Of a DNA stretch of 64,000 bases, positions 38,291 through 48,763 are shown one piece after another; within the stretch, counting starts at the first letter, position 1, and the number at the start of each line of letters is the position of its first letter. The stretch lies in assembly GCA_949752745.1 (NCBI GenBank), contig OX457027.1, positions 74,468,700 to 74,532,699 of the forward strand, given 5' to 3'. Both the position numbers and the translations under genes were made by a program. A model generated the notes under the pieces. It saw nothing but the letters and a program-made list of their open reading frames with translations, did not search any database and was not told the DNA's origin. The stretch is from Protula sp. h YS-2021 (lineage: Eukaryota; Annelida; Polychaeta; Sabellida; Serpulidae).

Positions 38291-40997
38291 ATTCAGTATT
38301 TAAATTCAGCATTACTGCCATAATGTTGGCGAATACTGACATAGATGCCGGCACTCTAAATCTATTTATTACTATTACTATTACTGTATGAAATCAGTTT
38401 TATTATTGGGCCTAAACTGCCCTCCGTAAGTGGTTCCATTGCGATATGGATTTATACTGATCAAGAATAGGACATACATATGTGAGTCATAAACATCTTT
38501 TAAGAGGCGAATCTGCTCCAAATGTGTCAGAAATCAGGAACGTTACACAGTGAAAGATATTTTAATGGACCGTACGAAATCTCCAGGGCCCCCTCTCTCG
38601 TTCTTTCAGAGCTGACTCTTTGAGGTAGCTGTTTGATGAAATTGAACCTAGTAAAATTACACAATTGTTAAAAGAAATAACTGTGATAGTATTGTTTTCT
38701 AGTCTGTTTTTTTACATGTATTAACTCAATGTAACCGGCTACGTTCGGCCGTGTCGCTAAACAAATCATATAACTAGCTAACTTCAAAAGATCCTCTCCA
38801 AACCTTTTTTATTTTATTGTGGCTATTTGACCAAATTATTGGCAATAAGGAGCCATATTGAATGTGAGAGGAAGGTTGCTGATCTTCTTTCAGTTATGGC
38901 TCAATCATTTTTAAGTTAACCATGTAATTGTTCAGTAAATGTGTATATTATGCCCAATTTGGCAATAATGTTTTATGTCAATCGCGCTTAAGTAGCTAAT
39001 CCTATTGTTTTCATACTGCGGCTAAAAGCCCGCCTATCCCATCCTGGAGCAAGGTTGTATGTTTTATGCAATTTGACTATACTCGTTCATATCAATCGCC
39101 TTTAAATAGGCAAAGCTGATCCTACAATGGTTTTTTATACTGGCTTTCCTAATCCAGGATGGCTATAAGTATAGGCCGTATGACACACAATAACAAACAT
39201 TGTCCTCTACTTTTGATTATACGAATTAAAAAAGAAGCAGAACATTAAAACTCCGCAGCCAAACTGGCGATCGGGAAGTTACTCCAACAAGAGGTCTCAA
39301 CCAGCGACTGTTCGATACTCAAGATAACATTCAAAAAGAGAGAAAGTGAGATAACACACGAAAGATCTCTGTGAGCTACAATGTGAGCTGGTAAAGAATG
39401 CTCTAGCTCAAACGAACTGGTTAGAGTAGTTGCGATATCACATGATAAATTTAAAGCAGTTGCTATGTTTAATATGAAGGTAAGGGTGTAAACATATCTC
39501 TTGAAAGGAACCAACATCAATCTCTTCTTATCTCTTCTTAAAGGTAAACAAGAAATCTGAGACGGCTGCCACACATGGTCGCTACAGTGTCGATATCGAT
39601 ATAGTGTACGTCAAACAACAGCCAATGAGATACACTTTGTTAGTCGACACTTTGCCGATAATTCCTTGTTCTTCAAAAAGTAAAACTGATAGTCTATAGA
39701 CAGAGACGTACAGATCATCGCTTAGATATACATAAATCCATTGAGGCTGCTGAGACTGCTTGCTCTTTGGCTCAGTTACCGCATCAGTAAAGTGAATTCA
39801 ATACCCGCCAAGATGGAGCACCAGCCAAGCTCTGTGAAAGCAAAATACAAAACACAGGTGAAGAAAGTGGATCATGCTTAATTGAATAATGCTTAATTGA
39901 ACTGTTCTTTCTGTGCCACCAGCATCACAGACTCGAGCAGTGAAAATTTGGGCCGAAAGACCGACACAGCTTGAGAAATATAGCGGAGAATCTTGTGAAT
40001 CCGCACTTGTGAAGAGAACGATTTACTAGGAGTCCCGACGAGGATCCCTCTTAAAAAATCTATCTTTTGAACGGACATCTGCAAGTATACCAGTAACCAT
40101 AAAGCGAAACACTGCTTTATCAGGATAAACAAAGCATCGCTAACTCGAGTGTTTCACTGTCTAGACTGTCAAAGCATCTGAGATTCGACCGACATCACCC
40201 ACAGGTCTTGATATTTTAAATGTGCCAGCATATTACTAGATGCCACTCCTTTAACGTTTTCGCAAGAAATACCGGACCGTGAAATCTGAGAATGCCATGG
40301 TGCATTTTCTCAATTGTCCGTTTATGCAATAGTCATTTTAATATTTCATTGACTATACTGCACCCTTTTATTGGTCGTAAGCGATGACTAGGGCAGAGAT
40401 GGCACACTGGAATACCGGTGGCAATATTTGGTGACTCCGTATGTCCTTATTAAATGCCAGTATCAGCAGCGCAGCCGCATGACCATCCTCGTGGAGAATT
40501 TAAAGCATCGGAGAGGGACGCCAATGCTGTGTACTCGAGTGCCACTTTGTTCTGAACTACTTAATGATGTCAGGTAACATCTCTACCAGAAATCGTTCTG
40601 TTTGTGAAGAGATATTGGCGGATTTGAGAAGGCGGTAGTCCTCGTTACAATACGGCAAAATTAGGTATCCACGTACCACTATCAATATTACGCTGAAAAC
40701 AGTTCTGTCCAGTTTTTAAGTATATTTTACTTGGCCATAAGGGTTGAAAAATGAAGCAAAGACTGTCAAAGAGCACTCCCCCCCTCATAAAGACATAGTT
40801 GCACGAAGGATCATAACGCTGAAACTAGGCTTACTGAACGGAGATCATACATCATAGCTTCGTTTCTAGATCTTCTAGTTAATGACAATATGTTTCTGTT
40901 AGAGGCAGGCTTAAACCGTGTTAAGAAGCCAAGGAGAAGTGTTCTTCAAGTAAAATATTTGAGGCTCGCTTTGATCCTCATTAATCTTCATGAAAAG
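38291..40997. other. No gene seen
   Basis: Two loosely similar stretches near 38940-39020 and 39060-39150 (tatgtcaatcgc.tttaa.tagc..a and ggcta..agcccg/ccaggatgg) suggest an old duplication. The minus frames 39245-39574 and 39893-40132 lack recognisable motifs. Confidence 0.35.
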
Positions 40998-41078
40998 GGG
41001 GTCTCGGTGGCCTAGTTGTCTAAATTGCTAGCCAGCCAAGCAAGACATGATCTGTAGGACGTGTGTTTGAATCCCCTA
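40998..41078 (+). repeat. tRNA-derived SINE head
   Basis: A-box-like tggcctagttgtctaa and B-box-like tgtttgaatcccc (about 41066-41078) at tRNA spacing. It ends 14 bp before the Polinton left terminus at 41093. Confidence 0.5.
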
Positions 41079-41092
41079 ATCGATCTGACTAC

Positions 41093-41395
41093 GATGGCAA
41101 CGAAGCATGGTAACGTGACGTCATAGGCGAAGCCATAGGCGTAGCCATAGACGTAGCCATAGGTGTAACCCTGATAACAAAGTGAGGACCCCCCCCCTAG
41201 GCTGCAGTCTGGACAGACCCTATGGTAAAAAGTGTGCCCCCCCCCCTAGGCGGCAGTCGGGACTGACCCCCCCCCCCCCTAGGCGGCAGTCTGGACAGAC
41301 CCTATGGTAAAAAGTGTGGACCCCCCCCCTAGGCGGCAGTCTGGACAGACCCTATGGTAAAAAGTGTGGACCCCCCCCTCCCCTGCGAGCAACAT
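41093..41395. repeat. Polinton left outer terminal inverted repeat with C-tract modules
   Basis: The first ~110 bp include tgacgtca (a CRE-type palindrome) and a 12-bp reiteration gtagccatagrc. Then come four modules of poly-C plus taggcggcagtctggacaga and ccctatggtaaaaagtgt, about 50 bp each. Confidence 0.85.
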
Positions 41396-41423
41396 CCTGT
41401 CAAGTCAGCTTAAGTTGCATCAG

Positions 41424-41575
41424 AGGGGTATATAAGGGATGAGCATCCAGCAGTGACAGTCATATCGGTGAGTGGAGCAAGGAAGCAAAAGTTACAGACA
41501 ACAATTGGATCACATCACAGTGGTATATAAGGGATGAGCACCAGACAACAACAGTGACAACCATTTCGGTAAGTG
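41424..41575 (+). promoter_or_regulatory. Duplicated TATA promoter/first exon/splice donor ahead of polB
   Basis: Two copies of ggtatataagggatgagca, at about 41427 and 41522, are each followed 30-50 bp later by cagtgaca..cat.tcg and a good donor (gtgagtgg at 41467, gtaagtgt at 41569). A strong acceptor, tacttcatttcag, ends at 42849, 26 bp before the polB ATG. I infer a short untranslated first exon and a ~1.28-kb 5' UTR intron. Confidence 0.55.
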
Positions 41576-42290
41576 TTTATTGAAACATTTTAAACAAAAG
41601 TGAACTTTGTAAACAAACTTTATAAACAAACTTTGTAAACAAACTTTAGTTATTTGCATAATTGAAACCTTATAAACAAACTTTGTAAACAAACTTTATA
41701 AACAAACTTTGTAAACAAACTTTATAAACAAACTTTGTAAACAAACTTTAGTTATTTGCATAATTGAAACTTTATAAACAAGATTTGTAAACAAACTTTG
41801 TAAGCAAACTTTATAAACAAACTTTAGTTACTAAAACTTTGTAAACAAACTTTGTAAACAAACTTTGTAAACAAACTTTGTAAACAAACTTTAGTTATTT
41901 GCATAATTAAAACTTTGTAAACAAACTTTGTAAACAAACTTTAGTTATTAAAACTTTGTAAACAAAATTTGTAAACAAATTTTGTAAACAAACTTTGTAA
42001 ACAAACTTTGTTAACAAACTTTAGTTATTTGCATAATTGAAAATTTGTAAACAAACTTTGTAAACAAACTTTGTAAACAAAATTTGTAAGCAAAATTTGT
42101 AAACAAACTTTAGTTATTTGCATAATTGAAACTTTGTTAACAAACTTTACAAATAAATTTTATAAACAAACTTTGTAAACAAACTTTGTAAACAAACTTT
42201 GGTTATTTGCATAATTGAAACTTTGTAAACAAACTTTATAAAGAAACTTTGGTTATTTGCTTAATTGAAACTTTTTGAAACTTTGTAAAC
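41576..42290. repeat. (ctttgtaaacaaa)n minisatellite with interspersed atttgcat
   Basis: A 13-bp unit, ctttgtaaacaaa, in runs of 1-6, broken up by tagttatttgcataattgaaa. More than 20 exact gtaaaca (forkhead-type core) and six exact atttgcat (octamer) words occur. It lies only in the left arm, between the outer repeat and the inner inverted repeat, within the inferred 5' UTR intron. Confidence 0.85.
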
Positions 42291-42302
42291 GATAACTTTC
42301 AT

Positions 42303-42830
42303 TATACCTGGTCGATTTGCGTGAAAATTTCACTGTTTGAGTCAGTTTTATGTAAACTTTTGTTATAAAGTAGTCATGAGCTATTTGCGCAGCATGTTGT
42401 ATGCATATTTACCGCCATTTTAATTTAAAATTGTGATAACTTTAATTATAGTTGACTGATTTACATGATAATTTCACTGTTTGATTCAGTTTACAGTAGT
42501 TCTTCGCGGATGAATACCATTTAGCAGACCATTTAACTTCACCGTTAGATGTCTCTGCTTTACAGCAGTACAACTGTAAGTGAGACATTCATATCAAGCA
42601 ACTATCTACTGAGTCAACAATTTTTAAACACGTTTGAAAAGTTACACACCATATTTTGATTACATGTAAGTAGCATAAAAGCATGAATGAAACATGTCAA
42701 CCAGTGATAAATTCTGCTGAGTCAGCAATTTTAACAATTTTTACACACCATATTTTGATTACATCAAAGTGGTATAAATTCTGCTGAGTTAACACACCAT
42801 GCAAGTGGTATAAAAGGAAGAGTGAAACGT
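42303..42830. repeat. Polinton inner subterminal inverted repeat, left arm
   Basis: Diverged reverse complement of 56937-57480. Shared text includes gatgtctctgctttacagca, cagtacaactgtaagtgaga and cacaccatattttgattaca. It carries a copy of the promoter text seen upstream of the rightmost gene (cataaaagcatgaatgaaac near 42673). Confidence 0.8.
42809..42817 (+). promoter_or_regulatory. TATA box proximal to polB
   Basis: TATAAAAGG, 59 bp before the polB ATG at 42876, so a start site about 30 bp downstream would give a short leader. It is an alternative to the duplicated distal promoters. Confidence 0.5.
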
Positions 42831-42875
42831 ATATTTTACTTCATTTCAGCTCTAGCAACAGCAACAGCAACAACG

Positions 42876-45800
42876 ATGGCAAAAGTCTACTGTCATGATT
42901 GTGATGTGACATTTCCATCTCTGGAAGTGTTCGTGGCACATAGATGTAAACCAGCCAAGTTGAAACGTGCTCGTGAAGAGCTTGTTGAGCAGATTGAAGC
43001 CAAGAGACGAAAGACCTTACAAGATGGTGTTGAAAGACCTGATCCAGTCCTCTGCTGTAAATGCATCAAAATATTTCCATCTTTGGATGCATTTGAGACA
43101 CATGCATGTATACCGTTGGAAGAACAAAAGACGGTACAAGTAGGCAGAGGCAGAAGAGTGAGTCTTGGTGAAAATGCACAGGAAAGACGGTTTGAGCCTG
43201 AAGATGGATCGGATTTGCTACTTGAAACGCGACAACAAGAGAACCGGATTAAGAGACATTTGCTAGAGACGCTAAACCATGGCATGAAATGGTACATTGT
43301 GGTACATGCACGCTTCAAGAAAATGACACCAAATGCTGAAGGCGTGATGGTAGAACAGGTGGATAATGCCTTCATCAGTAGTCCGACATATGCAGCATAC
43401 AATCCAGCAGATATTGAGAAGGACTTACCAGAAGCCTATAAAGAAGGTTTGATGAACATGAGCGACAAGGCTCTGGCTGGGTGTTGGATAACATATTATA
43501 CATTGAAGTGGAATGCCTCTGGAAGCAAGCAGTTTTATCCCACTGCCGAAGAAAGTAAAGAATACATTAAGTGTGTTAAACGTTCAGAATGAAGACAACA
43601 AGTGCTTCTTATGGTCTGTACTGGCTCACCTTCACCCTCACCATTATCATCAACACCCATATCGTGTGAGTCATTACACACCGTTTGAGAACGAATTGAA
43701 GGTAGAAGGCATGACATTTCCCACACCGATTACAGACATTCCAAAGTTTGAAAAGGAGAAAGATGTATCCATTAACGTGTTTGGATATGAACATGATGTA
43801 GTTGTTCCCATACAACTGAGTCGAAACACCAGTGCGAGAGAAATCAACTTCCTTTTGATTAGCAATGACAAGACAAGACATTACTGCCTTATCAAGAATT
43901 TCAGCAGACTGATGGCTTATCGAACAAAGCGTCAGAATGCAATATTTTATTGTTTCAACTGTCTTCACGGGTTTATGCGACAAGATCTGTTAGACAAGCA
44001 TCGCGAAGTATGTGGCAAGCATGGAGCACAACGTTTATCATTCCCCAAGGAACCCTTCATCAAGTTTAAGAATGTAGCCAAACAACAGCGAGCGCCGTTT
44101 GTCATTTATGCAGACTTTGAATGTTTCACGAAAAAACATGAAGGAGAAAAGTATCAGCATCATCGTCCAAACAGCTTTGCCTATGTGGTTGTCAGCCAGT
44201 ATGATACACGTGCACCAGTCGTGTATCGAGGAGATAATGCCGTGAAAGTCTTTTTAGACCATATGGTGAATGAGCGTGATCGTATTGTGCATGGTTTACA
44301 ACAGCAAAAGAAAATGGTCATGACTCGTGAAGATGAAGAGCATTATAAGAACGCCACAGATTGCTACATTTGTCATGAGCCTCTAGGAGCAGATCATGTG
44401 AGAGATCATGACCATATCAATGGCAAATACCGTGGAGCTGCACATAGTGAATGCAATTTGCAATTTCGACTTAGAAAAGATCAGCAGGGAGATAAAGATT
44501 CTTTCATCATTCCTGTCTTTTTCCACAATTTACGAGGCTATGACAGCCATTTGATCATGGAAGAAATTGGAAAGTTCAAAAATGAGACGATTACAGTCAT
44601 TCCCAACACCGTTGAGAAATATATTGCATTCACCATGAGCAATCTGAAATTTACAGACAGTTATCAGTTCATGAGTACTTCTCTACAGAAGTTGGTATCC
44701 AACCTAGCGGCAGAAGGGAAAGACAACTTTTATAACATGACATCACACATTCACGATAGCGACCAACAAGATTTACTGTTGAGAAAGGGAGTGTACCCTT
44801 ATGATTACGTGGACGAGCCATCCAAGTTTGCTGAAACACAAATGCCGTCCAAAGACAAGTTTTACAGTCTACTCAGTGAAGAAGACATTAGCGATGAGGA
44901 TTATGCGCATGCGCAGAAGGTGTGGGAGACATTCCACTGTGCTACATTTGGTGAATACCATGACTTGTACCTGAAATCAGATGTGTTGCTGCTGGCTGAC
45001 GTGTTTGAAAACTTTCGTCACGTATGTCTCAACACGTATGAATTGGATCCTGCTCACTACTATACAGCGCCAGGACTGTCCTGGGATGCCATGTTGAAAG
45101 CGACAAAGGTGAAATTGGAATTGATCAACGACATTGACATGTACCAAATGGTTGAATAAGGTCTACGTGGAGGAATATCTGTCATCACACACAAGTATGC
45201 GAAAGCAAATAACCCCTACGTAGCAGATTACGATCCCACGAAACCAACCAACTACTTGACGTACCTGGATGCAAACAACTTGTATGGCTGGGCCATGTCG
45301 CAAAGCATGCCGGAAAGTGGATTTATGTGGGTGAGCGAGCCAGAATCCATTGACTTTATGGATGTGGATGAAGATGATGAGATTGGATGCATTTTAGAAG
45401 TGGATTTGGAATACCCATATTCAATCCATGATCGTCATAATCACTATCCAGTGGCTCCAGAACGGAAATGTGTGAAGGTGGGAGAATTGTCAAAACATAG
45501 TCAGAAGCTGCGGAAAGATCTAAACATGAAAGGCAAACCTAGTGAAAAGCTCATTCCCAACTTGTGTGACAAGAAGAAATATGTGCTTCATTATAGAAAT
45601 TTACAGCAATATGTCTCACTGGGATTGAAAGTTACGAAGGTACATCGTGCCATCATGTTTGCACAGAGCAAATGGTTGGCAAAATACATCCCCTTGAACA
45701 CGGAAAAGAGAAAGTTGGCCAAGAACCCGTTTGAGAAAGACTTTTTCAAATTGATGAACAACTCTGTGTTTGGTAAAACCATGGAAAATGTGAGAAAACG

Positions 45801-46509
45801 CATGAATGTGGAACTTGTTCACCAGGAAAAGCGGTTCAAGAAACTTGTGGCTAAACCTTCCTTCCACAAATTTAGAATTTTCAACGAAGATTTAACCGCG
45901 GTACATTTGCGCAAAGTGGATCTGCTTCTGGATAAGCCCATTCAAGTCGGCTTCACCATTCTCGACCTCAGCAAAGTGCTCATGTTCCACTTTCATTACA
46001 ACTACATCATGACCAAGTATCCCGACGCCAAGCTGTTGTTCAGCGACACAGACAGTCTATGTTATGACATAGAAACGGACGATATCTACAAAGACATGCA
46101 GGAAGATGCCCACTTGTTCGACACAAGTGACTATCCCCCAGATCATTTCCTGCATTCCAACGTGAACAAGAAAGTGCTTGGGAAAATGAAAGATGAGACG
46201 GCGGGCATTCCCATAGAAGAGTTTGTTGGACTTCGACCAAAAATGTACAGTATGATATATGGTAGGAAAGAAAAACGTACGGCCAAAGGTATCACTCGCG
46301 CGTGTCAAAGACGGATGAAACATCAGCAGTATAGAGACAGTTTGTTCAATCAAACGCAAACGATGACCACAGGACACATCATTCGAAGTCATGACCATCA
46401 GATTTTCTCGGAGAAGTTGAGGAAAGTGGCTCTCTCTCCCTTTGATGACAAGCGATATGTGATGAGTGATGGCTATTCCACGTTGGCGCATGGGCATAAC
46501 AGTATATAA
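42876..46509 (+). pseudogene. polB: Polinton DNA polymerase B (protein-primed type), frameshift and stop
   Basis: Family B polymerase that copies the element from protein-primed ends. ATG at 42876 (MAKVYCHDCDV) is chosen because the frame further up opens only with GTG. Two N-terminal C2HC-like fingers are visible (YCHDCDVTF..HRC, CCKCIKIF..HAC). The 3'-5' exonuclease is seen as YADFECF, FHNLRGYDSHL and LYLKSDVLLLADVF, with a Cys/His insert (CYICHEPL..RDHDHINGKYRGAAH) typical of Polinton enzymes. The polymerase motifs are LDANNLYGWAMSQ, KLMNNSVFGKTMEN and FSDTDSLCYD. Lesions: a one-base phase change near 43545-43570 between the 42876-43592 and 43513-45159 frames, and TAA at 45157-45159, after which the same frame continues to 46509. 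Not functional as it stands. Confidence 0.93.
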
Positions 46510-46510
46510 G
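46503..46510 (+). promoter_or_regulatory. TATA box overlapping the polB stop codon
   Basis: TATATAAG; the polB C-terminus reads AGT ATA TAA here. The next ATG is at 46565, 55 bp downstream, a normal TATA-to-start spacing. Confidence 0.55.
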
Positions 46511-46564
46511 GGGGAGACACTTCAACTTTAGAGTTAGTTGAGGTGTGAACACTGAAGCGTCAAC

Positions 46565-46915
46565 ATGAATCGGAAAAGATCTGCAACAACGGATATGGAT
46601 ACTCTTACTGATACAGTCAAAGACATGAATGTGAAACATCCTGATACTACCATCAAGAAATTAAAAGTGGAGATAGCACCAACACCACAGTCGTGGGATG
46701 GAATGCTTTCTCTAGGCAATGGAAAGTATATCAAGATTATGAAACAAAGTAATGAAGGCGTGGTAAACATTCGCAAATACCTCAGAGATGAGGGGACTGG
46801 AAAAAACCGTCCGACGAAAAAGGGTATCTTGCTGACAATACCTGAATGGAAAATGCTGAAGAAGCAGGTGAAAGAAGTGGATCAAAGGCTTCGCAGACAG
46901 GACGACAAGTCATAA
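46565..46915 (+). CDS. PC4/SUB1-like single-stranded-DNA-binding transcription coactivator
   Basis: 116 residues. The N-terminal ~40 are charged and Thr-rich; the rest matches the PC4 fold in order: LGNGKYIKIMKQSNEG, VVNIRKYLRDEG, NRPTKKGILLTIPEWKML and an amphipathic C-terminal helix. The RKY and PTKKGI positions are those that face ssDNA in cellular PC4. It could serve replication-intermediate binding or late transcription in the element (inference). It follows polB, with a TATA box in the polB stop. The frame is intact. The match is by eye, but the motif order is distinctive. Confidence 0.85.
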   Translation: MNRKRSATTDMDTLTDTVKDMNVKHPDTTIKKLKVEIAPTPQSWDGMLSLGNGKYIKIMKQSNEGVVNIRKYLRDEGTGKNRPTKKGILLTIPEWKMLKKQVKEVDQRLRRQDDKS

Positions 46916-46928
46916 CAAGGTAACAATC

Positions 46929-47303
46929 ATGAATGCACTCATGTTGGACGATGGTGTTTACCTTAAAGTAAATGAGAGGAATGAAGTGATGATGGGTTCT
47001 CGGAGAAGTTCTGCTTATCGGTTTAAACCTGAAGTGTGGAAAGACTTTAAAAACATACCGCTTGAACCTGGGTTTGAACGCAGACTTGAAAATAAACTGG
47101 AAGTGACGGTGGCTGAATATGATTCTAAGATACGTGTGAAATTTTGTAGAAATCTTTTACAGGATTATCCAAAGGATTATAAGGGAGTGATGCCTGATAC
47201 ACCATATGCACAGTTGATCTTCTTTGATATCAAGAACTGGCACGCAGTCTTACGATTCCTAGAAGCTATACAACATCCACTGTTCAACATCATCCGAGTA
47301 TAA
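46929..47303 (+). CDS. Small protein, possible divergent PC4-like fold
   Basis: 124 residues starting MNALMLDDGVYLKV, 13 bp after the PC4-like gene. The second half has strands and a final Trp helix laid out like PC4: LEVTVAEYDSKIRVKFCRN, then AQLIFFDIKNWHAVLRFLEA. The first half shows a similar strand pattern (YLKVNERNEVMM..WKDF). Basic linker residues of true PC4 are missing, so this is a structural guess from pattern alone. Its stop codon lies in a TATAAAAG box. Confidence 0.6.
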   Translation: MNALMLDDGVYLKVNERNEVMMGSRRSSAYRFKPEVWKDFKNIPLEPGFERRLENKLEVTVAEYDSKIRVKFCRNLLQDYPKDYKGVMPDTPYAQLIFFDIKNWHAVLRFLEAIQHPLFNIIRV

Positions 47304-47306
47304 AAG
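47299..47306 (+). promoter_or_regulatory. TATA box overlapping the stop codon of the 46929 gene
   Basis: TATAAAAG; the upstream frame ends CGA GTA TAA. The next ATG in frame is 47337, 38 bp on. Confidence 0.5.
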
Positions 47307-47336
47307 ATAGAAGACTAATTGTTGGATTATGAACCC

Positions 47337-47648
47337 ATGACACACGGATTCTCATACATGAGAAACTTATGTAATGATATTGTGCTACGACATTTTGGAA
47401 AGTTTATCATACTATCGCTTGACGAACAATCCGTGTTGAAGGATCATCTAGACAAGTTGAGAATACCCGGCTTTCTGCTTCACCTTTCAAATGATATAGA
47501 AGTGCGTGTGGTTCAGAACTGTCTAGACGTGTTTGTACAATTTCGCCAACATGACGAGCTTACAGAACACTACGACATCATCACCCTCAGCACAGTGGAA
47601 TGGAACGCGCTGTTGCAAGCATTGGATTGGAAAGAACCTGACGCTTGA
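47337..47648 (+). CDS. Small protein, possible divergent PC4-like fold
   Basis: 103 residues from the first ATG (MTHGFSYMRN); the frame upstream opens only with TTG. The C-terminal half reads LSNDIEVRVVQNCLDVFVQF then DIITLSTVEWNALLQALD, parallel to the end of the neighbouring genes: a strand pair followed by x-L-S-x-x-E-W-x-x-L-L-x-x-L. I see no catalytic motif. Preceded by the TATA at 47299. Function unknown. Confidence 0.55.
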   Translation: MTHGFSYMRNLCNDIVLRHFGKFIILSLDEQSVLKDHLDKLRIPGFLLHLSNDIEVRVVQNCLDVFVQFRQHDELTEHYDIITLSTVEWNALLQALDWKEPDA

Positions 47649-47673
47649 ATTCAAAGAGCATGGAATACAACTT

Positions 47674-47925
47674 ATGCGGGGTACCAAATTCATTGAGCTG
47701 ACACAGCCTATGCGGTTGATGCTGCTGATGAACTTGGAAGAAGGATATGAACTGAAACTGTCTGAACATGTTACTGTGAAAGTGATAAAGTTTTATGATG
47801 TGCGTTATGTCAGCTTTCATAGCATTTACAAATACGGGTATAATGTCTATGATACCTATATCAATTTAAATTCTGACGAATGGCATTCATTGATGAATGT
47901 ATTGAAAAATGAATGTGATTGCTAA
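47674..47925 (+). CDS. Small protein, possible divergent PC4-like fold
   Basis: 83 residues from ATG 47674 (MRGTKFIELTQ); the frame opens earlier but would overlap the previous gene. It shows ELKLSEHVTVKVIKFYDVRY then YINLNSDEWHSLMNVLKN, the same strand/strand/EW-helix layout. Last gene of the plus block, with no TATA box of its own seen. Confidence 0.5.
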   Translation: MRGTKFIELTQPMRLMLLMNLEEGYELKLSEHVTVKVIKFYDVRYVSFHSIYKYGYNVYDTYINLNSDEWHSLMNVLKNECDC

Positions 47926-47929
47926 TAGT

Positions 47930-48190
47930 GTAAATAGTGTAAATAGACTTTATTAATGAAGATTTTGAAAATAATGTTTGTAAACTTTGTAAATAGTGTT
48001 TGTAGTTAAGAATTTGTAAATAAAAGTTTGTAAATAGTGTAAATAGAATTTGTAAATAGTGTAAATAGAATTTGTAAATAGTGTAAATAGCGTTTGTAGT
48101 TAAGAATTTGTAAATAGTGTTTGTAAACTTTGTAAACTTTGTAAATAGTGTTTGTAAATAGTGTTTGTAAATAAAAGTTTGTAAATAGAA
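47930..48190. repeat. (gtaaatagtgtttgtaaata)-type low-complexity repeat in the convergent 3' region
   Basis: Variable runs of gtaaatagtgt and gtttgtaaa between the two gene blocks. The long opposite-strand frames (FTNFYLQ-type) across it are artefacts. Confidence 0.8.
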
Positions 48191-48193
48191 CAC

Positions 48194-48199
48194 AATAAA
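48194..48199 (+). terminator. Poly(A) signal for the plus-strand block
   Basis: AATAAA downstream of the last plus gene, facing the minus-strand signal 34 bp away. Confidence 0.5.
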
Positions 48200-48227
48200 C
48201 AAGACAGTTGTTAGAAACTTGGTTTGT

Positions 48228-48233
48228 TTTATT
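48228..48233 (-). terminator. Poly(A) signal for the minus-strand block
   Basis: AATAAA on the minus strand (TTTATT on plus), 93 bp beyond the protease stop. Confidence 0.5.
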
Positions 48234-48325
48234 TAACAATTAACAACAACAACAACAACTTAACTAATATAACAACAACTTAACTAATATAACAACAACA
48301 ACTTACCTACAACTTAACTACACCA

Positions 48326-48763
48326 TTAATAAAACAGTGGTTTATAATGTCTATATGCAAAATCCTTTACAATAAAATCACCATCCTTTCTTTTTAATAT
48401 ATTCACAATATCAAACATACTCTGACCTCGAGCTCTATGCCATATATAATATACACAATAAAAACCACATGACGATGATATTGGCGTTTGTAATGATATG
48501 GAATTATACATATAGTCATTTCTTAAAAACATGTCTAAACGATCATCGAGAGGTAACAGTCCATAAGAGTCAAAATATTCTGCAGGGTCTTTATCATAAT
48601 ACACTGCCACCCAATGTTCTCCTGGTTCATCTTGATCGTCTGTGTTGATCACATAAGCACCGCGTTGTAAAGATGGTAACTGGTCCATGGCAAACACGCC
48701 TTGAAATAAGTCTTTGGTCATGACATCATGACTCAATATGGCATCAATCTGCTTCGTGTTCAT
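48326..48763 (-). CDS. Adenovirus-like maturation cysteine protease
   Basis: 145 residues. C5/Ulp1-type protease thought to process capsid proteins in Polintons. Catalytic residues are in order: His in GEHWVAVYYD, Asp/Glu region AEYFDSYGLLPLDDR, Gln-loop region NSISLQTPISSS, Cys in SSCGFYCVYYIW. The length is somewhat below adenovirus protease (about 200) but usual for Polintons. Its ATG overlaps the capsid gene stop in an ATGA (48760-48763). Intact. Confidence 0.92.
   Translation of the reverse strand: MNTKQIDAILSHDVMTKDLFQGVFAMDQLPSLQRGAYVINTDDQDEPGEHWVAVYYDKDPAEYFDSYGLLPLDDRLDMFLRNDYMYNSISLQTPISSSCGFYCVYYIWHRARGQSMFDIVNILKRKDGDFIVKDFAYRHYKPLFY

Noticed and set aside
42822..42875. polB starting at 42822
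   Set aside because: That codon is GTG and lies across the likely splice acceptor; the first ATG is 42876.
43535..46776. Minus-strand frames opposite polB
   Set aside because: They lack motifs and are shadows of the coding strand.
47861..48239. Minus-strand FTNFYLQ/YKFYLH-type proteins
   Set aside because: Antisense reading of the gtaaata low-complexity repeat between convergent genes.
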